Below, piece after piece: positions 44,098-53,812 of a DNA stretch of 64,000 bases. Numbering within the stretch: position 1 is the first letter of the stretch; each line of letters begins with the position of its first letter. This DNA comes from Pseudomonadota bacterium (lineage in GTDB: Bacteria > Pseudomonadota > Alphaproteobacteria > Rhodospirillales > Magnetospirillaceae): NCBI GenBank assembly GCA_021781575.1, contig JAJXWP010000022.1, positions 1 through 64,000 of the forward strand, written 5' to 3'. Below the pieces are notes generated by a model. The model was not told where the DNA came from, ran no database searches, and worked only from the letters and a program-made list of their open reading frames with translations. The translations under genes were made by a program, and so were the position numbers.

Positions 44098-44454
44098 ATG
44101 AACACTCCCAAAGCCCCGGCCGAAGATCAGGCCAGCCTGATGGATGAGATGGACGTTGAGGATCTTCGCCACGAGATCACCGAACTGCGTCGTGAACTCG
44201 AGGAACTGCGCTTCGAAGCCGACCTCGATTCCTGCCATATTGCCGGCTTGACGGCGCAGATCGCGGCGCTGATCGCCGAAAGCGAAGCTTGCCCCAACAA
44301 GGCTGCCCATCGCTTGGTGGAGCGGGTGGAGTATGTCGATAGCCGCACCGGCGAGCCGATAATCCGCACCCGGGCACTGCCATTGTACCGCGAGGCCTTC
44401 GATGCCGAAGCGCGCGAGTGCGGCATCACGGAGCCGGAAAAACATCGGCGCTGA
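44098..44454 (+). CDS. Small coiled-coil protein of unknown function
   Basis: A 118-aa acidic protein. Residues 15-65 form a strong coiled coil (EDLRHEITELRRELEELRFE). The rest (RLVERVEYVDSRTGEPIIRT) is of no family I recognise. No signal peptide or membrane helix. The ATG has only a weak GGA upstream. It lies 18 nt past the last possible tRNA-tail remnant, so it may belong to the old chromosome or to the oldest insertion. Base composition is like the host. Confidence 0.5.
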   Translation: MNTPKAPAEDQASLMDEMDVEDLRHEITELRRELEELRFEADLDSCHIAGLTAQIAALIAESEACPNKAAHRLVERVEYVDSRTGEPIIRTRALPLYREAFDAEARECGITEPEKHRR

Positions 44455-44553
44455 CCGGGTGAGGAAAAGGCCGGCCCGGCCCGATCCGTTTGCCGTGCCG
44501 CCGGTAGAAGATTAGTGTTCAGGGTGACGCCGAGGGGTGGAACTGCCGAGGTG

Positions 44554-45999
44554 TCAGAGCGCGGCCAGGATCGCCGTCAGCAAGTGCCAGGTCCGGCTCA
44601 CCGAGGCGATATCCACCCGTTCGCCGGGGGCGTGCGCTCCCTTGATGGTGGGGCCGAAAGAGATGATGTCAAGGTCCGGATAGGTGCCGGCAATCAGCCC
44701 GCATTCCAGGCCGGCGTGTATCACCTGGGTGACGGCTTCGCTCTGGAATTCGTGGCGATAGACATCGCGGCACAAGCCGAGCAAGGTCGAACGGGGATTG
44801 GGTGTCCACCCCGGATAGGCTCCGGCGATGACGGCTTGGCAGCCGGCCAGCGAGAACAGGCTGGTGATCTCCTCCGCCAGCGCCATGGTTGCCGAATCGC
44901 GCAGGGAGCGGACCATCAGGGCGGCATCGAAGCGGCCTTCGTCAAGGCGCATGATGCCGAGATTGTTCGATGTCTCGACGACCCCAGGGAAGGCGGCGCT
45001 CATCCGGCGGACCCCGTGAGGCGCGGCGTGCAGGGCGGCGAGCAGGCACGCCTGGTCGGCCCTGTCGATGACCGGCCCTGTCAGGCCTGGGCCCAATTGC
45101 AGGGTTACGCCTTCGTCGGCTCCGGCCAGCTCGTCGCGGTACAGGGCCTGCTGGTCGGCAAGGGCCGATTCCACCAGGTCGACGTCGGCCGCCGGCAGCG
45201 CCACCAGGGCCCTGGCTTCCCGCGGCAGGGCGTTGCGCGCCGTGCCGCCGGCGAGGCCGGCCAGGTGCAGGTCGGTTCGCGTCTCAAGCAGTCGCAACAG
45301 GCGCAGCAGAAGTTTGTTGGCGTTTCCGCGCCCGCGATGGATGTCGATGCCGGAATGGCCGCCCTGCAGGCCGGACACGGCGATCTGGCGCACCAGGTAG
45401 CCGGCCGGAGGCGGGACCGTCCGGCAGTTCCGGGCGACCATGACGTCACAGCCGCCGGCGCATCCCACGGTGAATTCTCCCCATTCCTCGGTGTCGAGGT
45501 TCAGCATCCGGCTACCTTGCAGCAGCCCGGGGGATAAGCCGCGGGCACCTCCCATGCCGGTTTCCTCGTCCACCGTGAACAGCGCCTCGATCGACGGGTG
45601 CGCCAACCGCGGATCCTCCAGGGCGGCCAGCGCTAAGGCGACCCCGATACCATTATCGGCTCCGAGTGTCGTCTCTTTGGCTATCACCCAGCCGTCTTCG
45701 ACCACCGGGCGGATGGGGTCGGCGGCAAAGTCATGCGCAACCCCGTGGTTGGCTTGGCAGACCATGTCGAGGTGCGCCTGCAGGATGACCGCCGGGCGTT
45801 CCGTCCGGTCCGGCGAAGCCGGGCGGCGAATCACCAGGTTGCCAGTCACGTCGGTTTGCGTAGCCAAGCCGCGCCCGGAAGCCCAATCGAGGAGATATCG
45901 GCGCACCGCCGCCTCGCCGAGGGAAGGGCGCGGAATAGCGCAAAGCGCGGCGAAATGCCGCCATACGGGCTGCGGTGCAAGCTGGTCGAATGCGAGCAT
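44554..45999 (-). CDS. pepD: Aminoacyl-histidine dipeptidase (PepD, peptidase M20C)
   Basis: Cytosolic zinc dipeptidase. Metal-site motifs are AVILQAHLDMVCQ (His and catalytic Asp), LGADNGIGVALALA (Asp bridging two metals) and TVDEETGMGGARGL (catalytic Glu and ligand Glu), then NLDTEEWGEF and SGLQGGHSGIDIHRGR in the lid domain. 481 aa is normal. The ATG at 45999 fits the family start MLAFDQLAPQPVWRHF; a TTG six codons earlier is less likely. It stands alone with no clear Shine-Dalgarno. Confidence 0.95.
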   Translation of the reverse strand: MLAFDQLAPQPVWRHFAALCAIPRPSLGEAAVRRYLLDWASGRGLATQTDVTGNLVIRRPASPDRTERPAVILQAHLDMVCQANHGVAHDFAADPIRPVVEDGWVIAKETTLGADNGIGVALALAALEDPRLAHPSIEALFTVDEETGMGGARGLSPGLLQGSRMLNLDTEEWGEFTVGCAGGCDVMVARNCRTVPPPAGYLVRQIAVSGLQGGHSGIDIHRGRGNANKLLLRLLRLLETRTDLHLAGLAGGTARNALPREARALVALPAADVDLVESALADQQALYRDELAGADEGVTLQLGPGLTGPVIDRADQACLLAALHAAPHGVRRMSAAFPGVVETSNNLGIMRLDEGRFDAALMVRSLRDSATMALAEEITSLFSLAGCQAVIAGAYPGWTPNPRSTLLGLCRDVYRHEFQSEAVTQVIHAGLECGLIAGTYPDLDIISFGPTIKGAHAPGERVDIASVSRTWHLLTAILAAL

Positions 46000-46260
46000 G
46001 GGCAATGTCCACAACAAGCTGCGCCTGTCGGCGCGACGGTGGGGGATCTGGCAAATTCAATATACGATAGCAGTGGCGCAACTATGAATTGGCGCGATTG
46101 TGGCGCACCAAGTGATCGACTTGCGGTCTGTGCCTAACCACTCAGTGTATCCCTCTTGGTGGTTAACGAAAATTAATGAATTTTAAACAGGCGCAATTCA
46201 ATAATGCCCCATCAGCATAACGGCACAAGTAAATAAAAATCGATAAGTGGAGTGCGTGTG

Positions 46261-46752
46261 ATGGTAAACAGTAAGTATAACTATAGGGATGACATGGTTA
46301 AGGGTGGGGCATTTGCTAATTTGACGCCTTACGGTACTTTGGGGGTCGATCGGCTGTCCCCTTCCGGCACGACGACCTCGGCTGGGGCGGAGTCGCGCGC
46401 CGTCGCCGCCGCCGAAGGGACCTCCGGGATGGCCGCAGGCGCAGGCGACGGTGCTCCGCGACCGGATCATGGCGCGACGATGGCGCATCTGTTCTCTCCT
46501 GTCGCCGACACGATCGACCTTTCTTCCCTGTCCCTCAGCCGGCACCCCGGCCCCTCCTGGCCGCAGCCTGCAGACTCGTCGCGGCCATGGCCGGGCCTCG
46601 ACCATTCCGGGGCGATTGCGACCGGCCATGTCGACGGCTCTCCGGGCTTGGTGGATCACCTTGGGCTGCCGGCGGTGCACGATTTGCGGCACCAGGATGC
46701 GGATGTCTTCACCGAGCATCTCGGCCATCATGTCCATCACGAATTCGGCTGA
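46261..46752 (+). CDS. Hypothetical protein
   Basis: A 163-aa frame with TGGAG 8 nt before the ATG at 46261. The first 30 codons are AT-rich (VNSKYNYRDDMVKGGAFANL) and the rest is host-like in third positions. It has a His-rich C-terminus (DVFTEHLGHHVHHEFG), no signal peptide and no membrane helix. I recognise no family. An antisense frame of similar length (46198-46761) competes, but lacks a ribosome site. Reality is uncertain. Confidence 0.4.
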   Translation: MVNSKYNYRDDMVKGGAFANLTPYGTLGVDRLSPSGTTTSAGAESRAVAAAEGTSGMAAGAGDGAPRPDHGATMAHLFSPVADTIDLSSLSLSRHPGPSWPQPADSSRPWPGLDHSGAIATGHVDGSPGLVDHLGLPAVHDLRHQDADVFTEHLGHHVHHEFG

Positions 46753-46795
46753 TATCCGCATAATGACCGGCGGCCCGACGCGGGGACCCTTGTTC

Positions 46796-48337
46796 TTACT
46801 GTTTCCCGCTCTTCCCGGTCGGAAAGCTGGTCTCCCAGCCGCCGCCCAGGGCCTTGTAAAGGGCTACCAGATCGGTCGATACGGCGGTCGTGCTGCCCGC
46901 CTCCTGTCGCTCGGAGGCGAGCAGTTGCTGCTCTGCGGTCAGCACCTGGAGGAAACTCACCAGGCCTTGCCGGTATTGTTCCCGCGCCAGCCGCAAACGC
47001 CGCCGGTTGCGCTCGACGGCACTGGCGATCGCTTCGCGACGCTGCTGTTCCGCCTCATAGGCGACCAGTGCGTCGACCACTTCCCTCCAGGCATTGAGTA
47101 CGGTGCGCTGATAGGCGACGGCGGCTTCCTGCTGGCGGGCCTTGGTCAGCTGCAGGTTGCCGGCAAGCTGCCCACCGTCGAACAGGGGAAGGCTTAAGGT
47201 TGGACCTAGGGTGGCGGTGCGCGATTGCCAGCTTCCCAAGTCCGAGAATTTCAGCGCCTGCAGGTCGAACATGGCGCTGAGGGTGACGTTGGGATAGAAG
47301 CTGGCCACGGCGACGCCGACTTCGGCGGTCTGGGCGTGCAGTTGAGCCTCCGCTTGTCGGATATCGGGCCGACGGCGTGCCAGTTCGGCCGGCAGTCCGA
47401 CCGGCACGCGCGGCGGTGGCGGCGGTACGGGATGGGGCGTCGCCAATTCGGCGGCAAGGCTGCCCGGCGGGCGTCCCAAGAGGAAGCTCAGGCGGTCGAT
47501 GGCCTGCGCCTCGCTTTGCTGCAGCGGCGGGATGGTGGCTTTGGTCGTGGCAACCTGGGCGTCCGCGGTCGCCACGTCCAACTGACTGCTCAAGCCGCCG
47601 GTGGCCCGCTGCGTGGTCAGCATCAGGCTGTCTTCGGCTATGGCCAGGTTCTCCTTGCTGATCCGTAGCTTGGTCTGGGTTCCCCGCAGCAGCAGATAGT
47701 CGCGCGCCACTTCCGCCAGGACTGAGATGAGCGCATCGCGGCGCGCATCGGCCGATTCCTCGATCGCGGCGTCGGCGGCCTCGACGGACCGCCGTACCCG
47801 CCCCCAAAGGTCGAGTTCCCACTGCGAATCGAAGCCGTATTGCCAGAGGTCCAAGGAGTGGAGACCGGTGCCGGCGGTTGGAACGCCGGTTGGTCCGGCG
47901 ATGCCGCCGCCAGCGGCGGCGCTGCCGCCGGCCCCGGCCCCGAAAAGGCTGAAGATGCCTTTCTCGCTCGGCTTCTGGCGCTGATATGTCGCATTGCCGT
48001 GGACCTGCGGGAAGGCGGCGGCGCTGGTAATTCGCCGCATTGCGCGGCTTTCGGCCAGGCGGATGGTTGCGGTGCGCAAATCGAGATTGGCTGCGGCGAC
48101 ACGGTGCTCCAGCGAGGTCAATTCGGGGTCGTTGAACGCCGCCCACCAGTCGGGGGTGATCGGCTCGCCCACCGGCTCGCTGATAGAGCCTTGCCCGCCC
48201 GCAGCCGGAGTTGTCGTGCCCGGCCAGGAGGGGGGCAGTGACGGCCGGGGGCGGTGAAAATCCGGCCCGACAGTACAGCCGGTGGCCAGCAGCGCCATGA
48301 TGCCGGCCGCCCAAGCTTTCCCCGGCCTAACCCGCAT
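46796..48337 (-). CDS. Outer-membrane efflux lipoprotein, NodT family
   Basis: Outer-membrane channel of a tripartite pump, exporting from the periplasm to outside. A lipoprotein signal (GIMALLATGC, lipobox cysteine at 21) is followed by two OEP domains with long coiled-coil helices; RRPDIRQAEAQLHAQTAEVG and AYQRTVLNAWREVVDALVAY are typical. 513 aa. Its ATG overlaps the end of the upstream MFS gene by about 10 nt, giving an adaptor-transporter-channel operon. Confidence 0.93.
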   Translation of the reverse strand: MRVRPGKAWAAGIMALLATGCTVGPDFHRPRPSLPPSWPGTTTPAAGGQGSISEPVGEPITPDWWAAFNDPELTSLEHRVAAANLDLRTATIRLAESRAMRRITSAAAFPQVHGNATYQRQKPSEKGIFSLFGAGAGGSAAAGGGIAGPTGVPTAGTGLHSLDLWQYGFDSQWELDLWGRVRRSVEAADAAIEESADARRDALISVLAEVARDYLLLRGTQTKLRISKENLAIAEDSLMLTTQRATGGLSSQLDVATADAQVATTKATIPPLQQSEAQAIDRLSFLLGRPPGSLAAELATPHPVPPPPPRVPVGLPAELARRRPDIRQAEAQLHAQTAEVGVAVASFYPNVTLSAMFDLQALKFSDLGSWQSRTATLGPTLSLPLFDGGQLAGNLQLTKARQQEAAVAYQRTVLNAWREVVDALVAYEAEQQRREAIASAVERNRRRLRLAREQYRQGLVSFLQVLTAEQQLLASERQEAGSTTAVSTDLVALYKALGGGWETSFPTGKSGKQ

Positions 48338-49892
48338 GTGCCCTCCCGCCGACCTTGCCGGTCAGGGCAAAGGTGAAAGGGATGACACAGGCGGCGATGA
48401 TGCCGCCATAAGTGAACAAATCAGAATAGGCGAGGACGGAAGCCTGGGTCTGGAAGGTCTTGTAGAGGAGACCCTGGGCCGTCCGCCCCGATGTCGCGGG
48501 GTGTTGGCCATAGGCCCTTACCGTGGCCAGATAGTGTTGGAGCGTCGTGACGTAGCCCTGGTCGAGCGGTGTCATATGCGGCGCCAGATGGGCCAGATGG
48601 ACCTGCGTCTGCTGGGCCAGGATGGCGGTGGTGATCGAGATCCCGACCGACCCCGTCACATTGCGGAACATGGTGAACAGGGCCGAGGCGTCGCCATTGT
48701 CGCGGCGGCTGATGTTGGCGAAGGCGATGGTGGTCAGCGGGGCGAAGAGAAAGGCCAGGCCCGCCGCCTGCAGCGCCCGCATCAGCACCAGTTCATTGAA
48801 GCCGACATCGGGCGGGATCCGGTGTGAATAGAATAGCGAGAGGGAAAGAATGGCGAAGCCGAGGGTAACCACGTATTTCGTCTTCACTAGGCGCTGCAGT
48901 CGCTCGGCCAGCGGGATGAGGACGATCAGCAGCGCGGCGCCGGGAGACAGCAGAAGCCCCGACAAGGTGGCGTCGTAGCCGAGGACCGTCTGTGCCAGCT
49001 CGGGCAGGAGCACCACGCTGCCGTATAGGATGAAGGCCATGGCGGCCATCAGGGCCGACGACATGGCGAAGTTCCGGTCGGCGAAGACACGGATGTTGAT
49101 CACCGGCTTCTTGGCGTAGAGCAGCCAGGTGACGGCACCCAGCAGGCCGATGGCGGCCATGGCGGCGAATGTGCGGATGAAATCCGAGGCGAACCAGTCC
49201 TCGTCCTGGCCGCGATCCATGGTTACCTGAAGGCTGCCCAGGCCGAGGGCGATCAGCGAGATACCGATGGCGTCGATCTCGCGCAGGCCATGCGGCCGGG
49301 CCCAGGGCGGATCCTCGATCAGTCGGCCGACGGCGAAGAATGTCAGCAAGCCGACCGGAAAGTTGATGAAGAAGACCCATGGCCAGCCGTAGGTGTCGGT
49401 GATCCATCCGCCGAGAGCCGGCCCGACCGCCGGAGCCACCACGGTGGCCACCGCCGTCAGGCCGAAGGCGCGCGCCCGCTGCGCCTGACCGAAGGTGTCG
49501 AGCAGGATCGATTGCTGGGTGGGCTGCAACCCTCCGCCGAAAAAGCCTTGCACGGCACGGGCGACGACGATTTGTCCCAGGTTGGACGACAGGCCGCACA
49601 GGACGCTGGCGATGCTGAACATGGCCACGCAGATGAGGAAATACCGCTTGCGCCCCAGCACCCGGCCCAGCCAGCCGGAGATGGTGAGAACCACCCCATT
49701 GGCCACCAGGTAGGAGGTCATCGTCCAGGTAGCGTCGTCGTAGCTGACCGACATCCCGCCGGCGATGTGCCGCAGGGAGACGTTGACGATGGTGGTGTCG
49801 AGAACTTCCATGAACGCCGCCAGGGTGACGACAACGGCGATCAGCCATTTGTTGCTCTTGGGCTGCCAGTCGGAACTCTTCGTCCCGTTCAT
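48327..49892 (-). CDS. MFS multidrug transporter, DHA2/EmrB family
   Basis: Inner-membrane proton-driven drug exporter with 14 predicted helices, 521 aa. The DHA2 opening AFMEVLDTTIVNVSLRHIAG (motif D1) and the loop GWLGRVLGRKRYFL (motif A) are intact, as is ALGGWITDTYGWPWVFFINF (motif C region). The ATG overlaps the adaptor stop in ATGA and the 3' end overlaps the NodT start. Substrates are not predictable. Confidence 0.95.
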   Translation of the reverse strand: MNGTKSSDWQPKSNKWLIAVVVTLAAFMEVLDTTIVNVSLRHIAGGMSVSYDDATWTMTSYLVANGVVLTISGWLGRVLGRKRYFLICVAMFSIASVLCGLSSNLGQIVVARAVQGFFGGGLQPTQQSILLDTFGQAQRARAFGLTAVATVVAPAVGPALGGWITDTYGWPWVFFINFPVGLLTFFAVGRLIEDPPWARPHGLREIDAIGISLIALGLGSLQVTMDRGQDEDWFASDFIRTFAAMAAIGLLGAVTWLLYAKKPVINIRVFADRNFAMSSALMAAMAFILYGSVVLLPELAQTVLGYDATLSGLLLSPGAALLIVLIPLAERLQRLVKTKYVVTLGFAILSLSLFYSHRIPPDVGFNELVLMRALQAAGLAFLFAPLTTIAFANISRRDNGDASALFTMFRNVTGSVGISITTAILAQQTQVHLAHLAPHMTPLDQGYVTTLQHYLATVRAYGQHPATSGRTAQGLLYKTFQTQASVLAYSDLFTYGGIIAACVIPFTFALTGKVGGRAHAG

Positions 49893-51073
49893 CGCAGATA
49901 CACGGTGGGCTCCACGGACAGGCCGAGCGGCAATGGTCGGGCGGGGTCCAGGCCGCTGTCGATGACGATCTTTACCGGCACGCGCTGGACGATCTTGACG
50001 TAATTGCCGGTGGCGTTCTCCGGCGGAAAGGCGGAAAACCGGGCCCCTGATCCCTTCTGGATGCTGTCCACATGCCCTTCGAGCCGCAGGTCGGGATAGG
50101 CGTCAACATGGATGCGCACCCTCTGGCCCGGCCGCATGCGCGCCAGCGCCGTCTCCTTGAAATTGGCGGTGACCCAGACCTCGGGTTCGACAATCGCCAT
50201 GATCTGGGTGCCGGCCTGGAGATAGTTGCCCATTTCCACATTGCGCCGGGTGACCCAGCCGTCGTGCGGCGCGGTGACCCGCGTATAGCCGAGATCGATC
50301 GCGGCCAGGTCGAGCTTGGCTTGCGTCTGGCGCCGCTCGGCTTCCAGCTGCTTCACCCGCGCCTCGGCCTGGGCGATGTTCTGCCGAACCAATTCGGCAC
50401 GGCGCAGCTGGCCCTTCGCCTGGTCCAACTGCCCCCGGGCGATCCGTTGATTTGCGGTGGAACTGTCGACGCTTTGCTGGGTGGTGGCGGCGCGGGCGAT
50501 GCGATGCTGCCGCTGGTAGTCGCGCTCGGCTTGGAACAGGCGCCCCTGGGCCTCGATGAACTGCCCCTGGGCCTGTGTCAGTTGCGCCGGAAAGGTGACC
50601 CGCGCTTTGTCGAGGGCGATCCGGCCGCTGTCCAACTGTGCTTCGATGGCGGCCAACTGGCTGGCCGCCTGATGTTGCACCGCCAGGAAGTCCTTTCGCT
50701 CGATCTGCACGAGGAGATCGCCGGCATGGACGAACTGGTTGTCGTCGACCGCCAGCACCGTGACATAACCGCTGACATGGGGTGCGATAATCACTGCCCT
50801 GCCGTCGGTATAGGCGTCGTCCGTCGTCTGCTGGTCCTTGGTCTGGTACCAATAGATCGTCGCCGCCACGGCGGCGGCTGCGATGCCCAGGCCAAGTGCG
50901 ACCAGCGGCCAGCGAGTCCGCCTGGGCGGGCGTTCCCCCTGATCGCCGTCATTCTCGTCCTGGCCGCCCCGCCCGGCGCTGCGTGACGGGGAAGGGGCGT
51001 CTTGCCGCCGCGGCGGCTGGTCGTTCTCGGCCTCCCTGGCGGGGGCAAGGCCAATTTCCGTCCAGTCGAACAT
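49889..51073 (-). CDS. EmrA/HlyD-family membrane-fusion adaptor
   Basis: Periplasmic adaptor joining the MFS pump to the outer-membrane channel. A basic and acidic cytoplasmic N-tail of about 55 aa precedes one membrane helix (PLVALGLGIAAAAVAATIYW). The barrel-sandwich halves are PHVSGYVTVLAVDDNQFVHA and LGYTRVTAPHDGWVTRRNVE, with a long coiled coil between (about residues 120-240). The ATG at 51073 has GGAGGACA directly upstream. First gene of the emrA-emrB-nodT type operon; 394 aa is normal. No TetR or MarR regulator is next to it; the divergent gene is purC. Confidence 0.95.
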   Translation of the reverse strand: MFDWTEIGLAPAREAENDQPPRRQDAPSPSRSAGRGGQDENDGDQGERPPRRTRWPLVALGLGIAAAAVAATIYWYQTKDQQTTDDAYTDGRAVIIAPHVSGYVTVLAVDDNQFVHAGDLLVQIERKDFLAVQHQAASQLAAIEAQLDSGRIALDKARVTFPAQLTQAQGQFIEAQGRLFQAERDYQRQHRIARAATTQQSVDSSTANQRIARGQLDQAKGQLRRAELVRQNIAQAEARVKQLEAERRQTQAKLDLAAIDLGYTRVTAPHDGWVTRRNVEMGNYLQAGTQIMAIVEPEVWVTANFKETALARMRPGQRVRIHVDAYPDLRLEGHVDSIQKGSGARFSAFPPENATGNYVKIVQRVPVKIVIDSGLDPARPLPLGLSVEPTVYLR

Positions 51074-51319
51074 TGTCCTCCATCCGCGCCGGAGGCGGGT
51101 GCCTGGGGTCTGAGAAATGCAGGTTAAACACGGACGGCCTTGCCGGGTTCCGTCGCCGGCCCCGAACATGACGGGACGACGAAAGCCCGTCCTTCCCGCC
51201 AAAGAAATCGCGTCTTGCGCCACCTGCATTGCCGCCATGGCCCAATCGCCGTGATCGCTGCGCCTGATCCTTGCCGCAAGCGTCGGCGGGTGCGATAACT
51301 CGTCAGCCCGTTCCAATGG

Positions 51320-52306
51320 ATGCCGCCCATGCTTGCCGCCGACGTGATCCGTGCCGCCATTCCCCATGTGCTGACCGAGGCGCACTTTCCCCAACTGCCG
51401 AATTATTACCGGGGCAAGGTGCGCGAGAACTACGATCTTCCCGATGGCCGGCGAATTCTGATCTCGACCGACCGGCAGAGCGCCTTCGACCAGGTGCTGG
51501 CGGCGGTACCGTTCAAGGGGCAGGTGCTGACCCAGACCGCTCGCTTCTGGTTCGAGGCCACGGCCGATATCTGCCCGAACCATGTTCTCGACTACCCGGA
51601 TCCCAACGTGGTGGTCGGGCGCCGCCTGACCATGCTGCCGGTGGAGATGGTGGTGCGTGATTATTTGACCGGCTCGACCGACACGTCCATCTGGCCGATG
51701 TACCGCGACGGCCGCCGCCAGATGTACGGCGTTAGCCTGCCCGACGGCCTGAGCAAGAACGACCGGCTGCCGGCGACGATCTTGACTCCGACCACCAAGG
51801 CGGCGGTGGGCGGGCACGACGCGCCGATCTCGCCGTCCGAGATCGTCGCCCAAGGACTGCTGACCCAGGCGCAATGGGAAGAGGTGGCCACGCTGTCGCT
51901 GTCGCTGTTCGGCCGCGGCCGCGAGATCGCCACCCGATCGGGCCTGATCCTGGTGGATACCAAGTTCGAATTCGGCATCGACGCGGATGGACGTGTCACC
52001 CTGGCCGACGAGATCCTGACCCCCGACAGCAGCCGTTACTGGCGGACCGCCAGCTATGCCGAGCGCCACGGCCGGGGCGAGGAGCCGGAAAGCCTTGACA
52101 AGGAGTTTCTGCGCCTGTGGATCGCCAGCCGCTGTGACCCCTATCACCAGCCGATTCCGCCGATCCCCGAGGACACATTGGTGGAATTCAGCCTGAAATA
52201 CATCGCTCTGTTCGAGGCGGTCACCGGGCAGGTCTTCAGCGCTCCGTCGGTTGATGAACCGGTCAAGGACAGGATCCGGAGAAACCTGGCGGCCTATTTC
52301 GGTTAG
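51320..52306 (+). CDS. purC: Phosphoribosylaminoimidazole-succinocarboxamide synthase
   Basis: Purine biosynthesis enzyme joining aspartate to CAIR. Visible family elements are [59 protein letters not shown] and [14 protein letters not shown], then [12 protein letters not shown]. At 328 aa it is the longer form found in many alphaproteobacteria and eukaryotes rather than the 240-aa form. A second ATG three codons in is possible. Alone on its strand. Confidence 0.95.
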   Translation: MPPMLAADVIRAAIPHVLTEAHFPQLPNYYRGKVRENYDLPDGRRILISTDRQSAFDQVLAAVPFKGQVLTQTARFWFEATADICPNHVLDYPDPNVVVGRRLTMLPVEMVVRDYLTGSTDTSIWPMYRDGRRQMYGVSLPDGLSKNDRLPATILTPTTKAAVGGHDAPISPSEIVAQGLLTQAQWEEVATLSLSLFGRGREIATRSGLILVDTKFEFGIDADGRVTLADEILTPDSSRYWRTASYAERHGRGEEPESLDKEFLRLWIASRCDPYHQPIPPIPEDTLVEFSLKYIALFEAVTGQVFSAPSVDEPVKDRIRRNLAAYFG

Positions 52307-52354
52307 GCGGCGGCCATTGGGTCGGATGGCCCCGCACGGCGAGGGAGCGGCAGG

Positions 52355-53656
52355 TCACCGCAGGGATCTTTCCTCGTAGGCGCCGATATAGTCGCGGCTG
52401 AAGGGGACGCCGCCGTCCCGCTTCGCCAATTGCAGCTGGAAGACCATGAGGCCCTGGTGCCGGAAGGCGGCTTCGGATCCGGCCAGATAGAATTCCCACA
52501 TGCGGCAGAACCGCTCGTCGTACAGCCGGGCTGCCTGGTCGCGGTTGGCCAGGAAGCGATGGCGCCACTCGCGCAAAGTATCGGCGTAATGGTTCCTGAG
52601 AATTTCGATGTCGGTGGCCACCAAGCCTTGGCGTTCGACCACCGGAAGGACTTCCGACAGTGCCGGCATATAGCCGCCGGGAAAGATGTACTTGCGGATC
52701 CAGGGGTTGGTCGTCCCAGGACCGTGAGACGAGCCGATCGAGTGCAGCAGTGCCACTCCGTCCTCGGCGAGGTGGTCGCGCAGCGCGGCAAAGAACGCCG
52801 GGTAATGTCCGATGCCGACATGCTCGAACATGCCGACCGAGACGATGCGGTCGAAGATGCCGTCGACTTGGCGGTAGTCGCAAAGCTGGAAGCGGACACG
52901 ATCGGCCAGCCCGCGGTCGGCGGCACGCCGGGTCGCTGCGTCCAGTTGTTCGCGTGACAAGGTGATGCCCAGCACCTCGACGCCGGCAGCCGCGGCCAGG
53001 TCCAGCGCCAATCCGCCCCAGCCGCAGCCTATATCCAGCACCCGTTGGCCCGGCTCAAGCAGCAGCTTGGCGGCGATGTGGCGCTTCTTGGCCGCCTGGG
53101 CTTCTTCCAGCGTCATCCCGGGGCGGGCGAAATAGGCACAGGAATATTGGCGGTCGCTGTCGAGGAACAAGTCGTAGAAGGTGGAGGAAAGATCGTAATG
53201 GTGTGCGGCATTGTGCCTTGCCCGCGCTTCCGGATTCCACTGGTGCAGCCGGCGCGCGAGAGTGGCGGCACGGCCGGCCATGCGCAGCAACCAGGGGCAG
53301 TGCGGGCGCTGCAGGTTGTAGGTGGCAAGGGCCAGGAAATCGTACAGATCTCCGCGTTCGACGGTGAGTTGGCCGTCCATGTAGGCTTCACCCACGGCCA
53401 AAGTCGGACGCAGGGCGAGCCGCCAATCGAGTGCGGCGTCGTGCAGTCGGATGGTCACCGGCGGAATACCATCCACCGAAGGACCGGCAAATATCCGCAA
53501 ATGCCCGCGGGGATCGATGAAGGTCAGCGTGCCCTGCTGGATCAGTCGGTCGAGCAGTCGCGGGAACCATAGTGTTCTTCCCGGAGCTGGGGAAATATTC
53601 GAGCGGCGCGCCGACATTGGCGATGCGCTCGGAGGGCAGGTTTCTCGCGCGGACAT
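52355..53656 (-). CDS. cfa: Cyclopropane-fatty-acyl-phospholipid synthase
   Basis: SAM-dependent methylene transfer to unsaturated acyl chains of membrane lipids. The N-terminal lipid-binding domain (LLDRLIQQGTLTFIDPRGHL) leads to the methyltransferase domain with the SAM loop VLDIGCGWGGLALDLA (about residue 205), ITLSREQLDAA, IVSVGMFEHVG and WIRKYIFPGGYMPAL. The start is uncertain: ATG 53656, ATG 53617 or GTG 53692 all keep the frame; none has a strong ribosome site. Convergent with purC. Confidence 0.93.
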   Translation of the reverse strand: MSARETCPPSASPMSARRSNISPAPGRTLWFPRLLDRLIQQGTLTFIDPRGHLRIFAGPSVDGIPPVTIRLHDAALDWRLALRPTLAVGEAYMDGQLTVERGDLYDFLALATYNLQRPHCPWLLRMAGRAATLARRLHQWNPEARARHNAAHHYDLSSTFYDLFLDSDRQYSCAYFARPGMTLEEAQAAKKRHIAAKLLLEPGQRVLDIGCGWGGLALDLAAAAGVEVLGITLSREQLDAATRRAADRGLADRVRFQLCDYRQVDGIFDRIVSVGMFEHVGIGHYPAFFAALRDHLAEDGVALLHSIGSSHGPGTTNPWIRKYIFPGGYMPALSEVLPVVERQGLVATDIEILRNHYADTLREWRHRFLANRDQAARLYDERFCRMWEFYLAGSEAAFRHQGLMVFQLQLAKRDGGVPFSRDYIGAYEERSLR

Positions 53657-53812
53657 GGCGTTAATTCCAGCGCAAACGGGGGTTGTGCTCACTAACCTGG
53701 ATCAAAGCTGGCGGCGCGATATGGCGTTTCGCCAGTTCTCGTGCCTTGCCGGTTCGACTAGTGTGTCGCTGACGTTAACGGCGGAGCCTCCGCCGATGGG
53801 GAAGCCGATGGT

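Noticed and set aside
46198-46761. Minus-strand 187-codon frame
   Set aside because: No ribosome site, Arg-rich irregular composition; the plus-strand frame at 46261 is slightly better, though also doubtful.
49889-52147. N-terminal extension of the EmrA-like frame up to 52147
   Set aside because: It would run antisense through purC; the ATG at 51073 has a strong Shine-Dalgarno and the family N-terminus.
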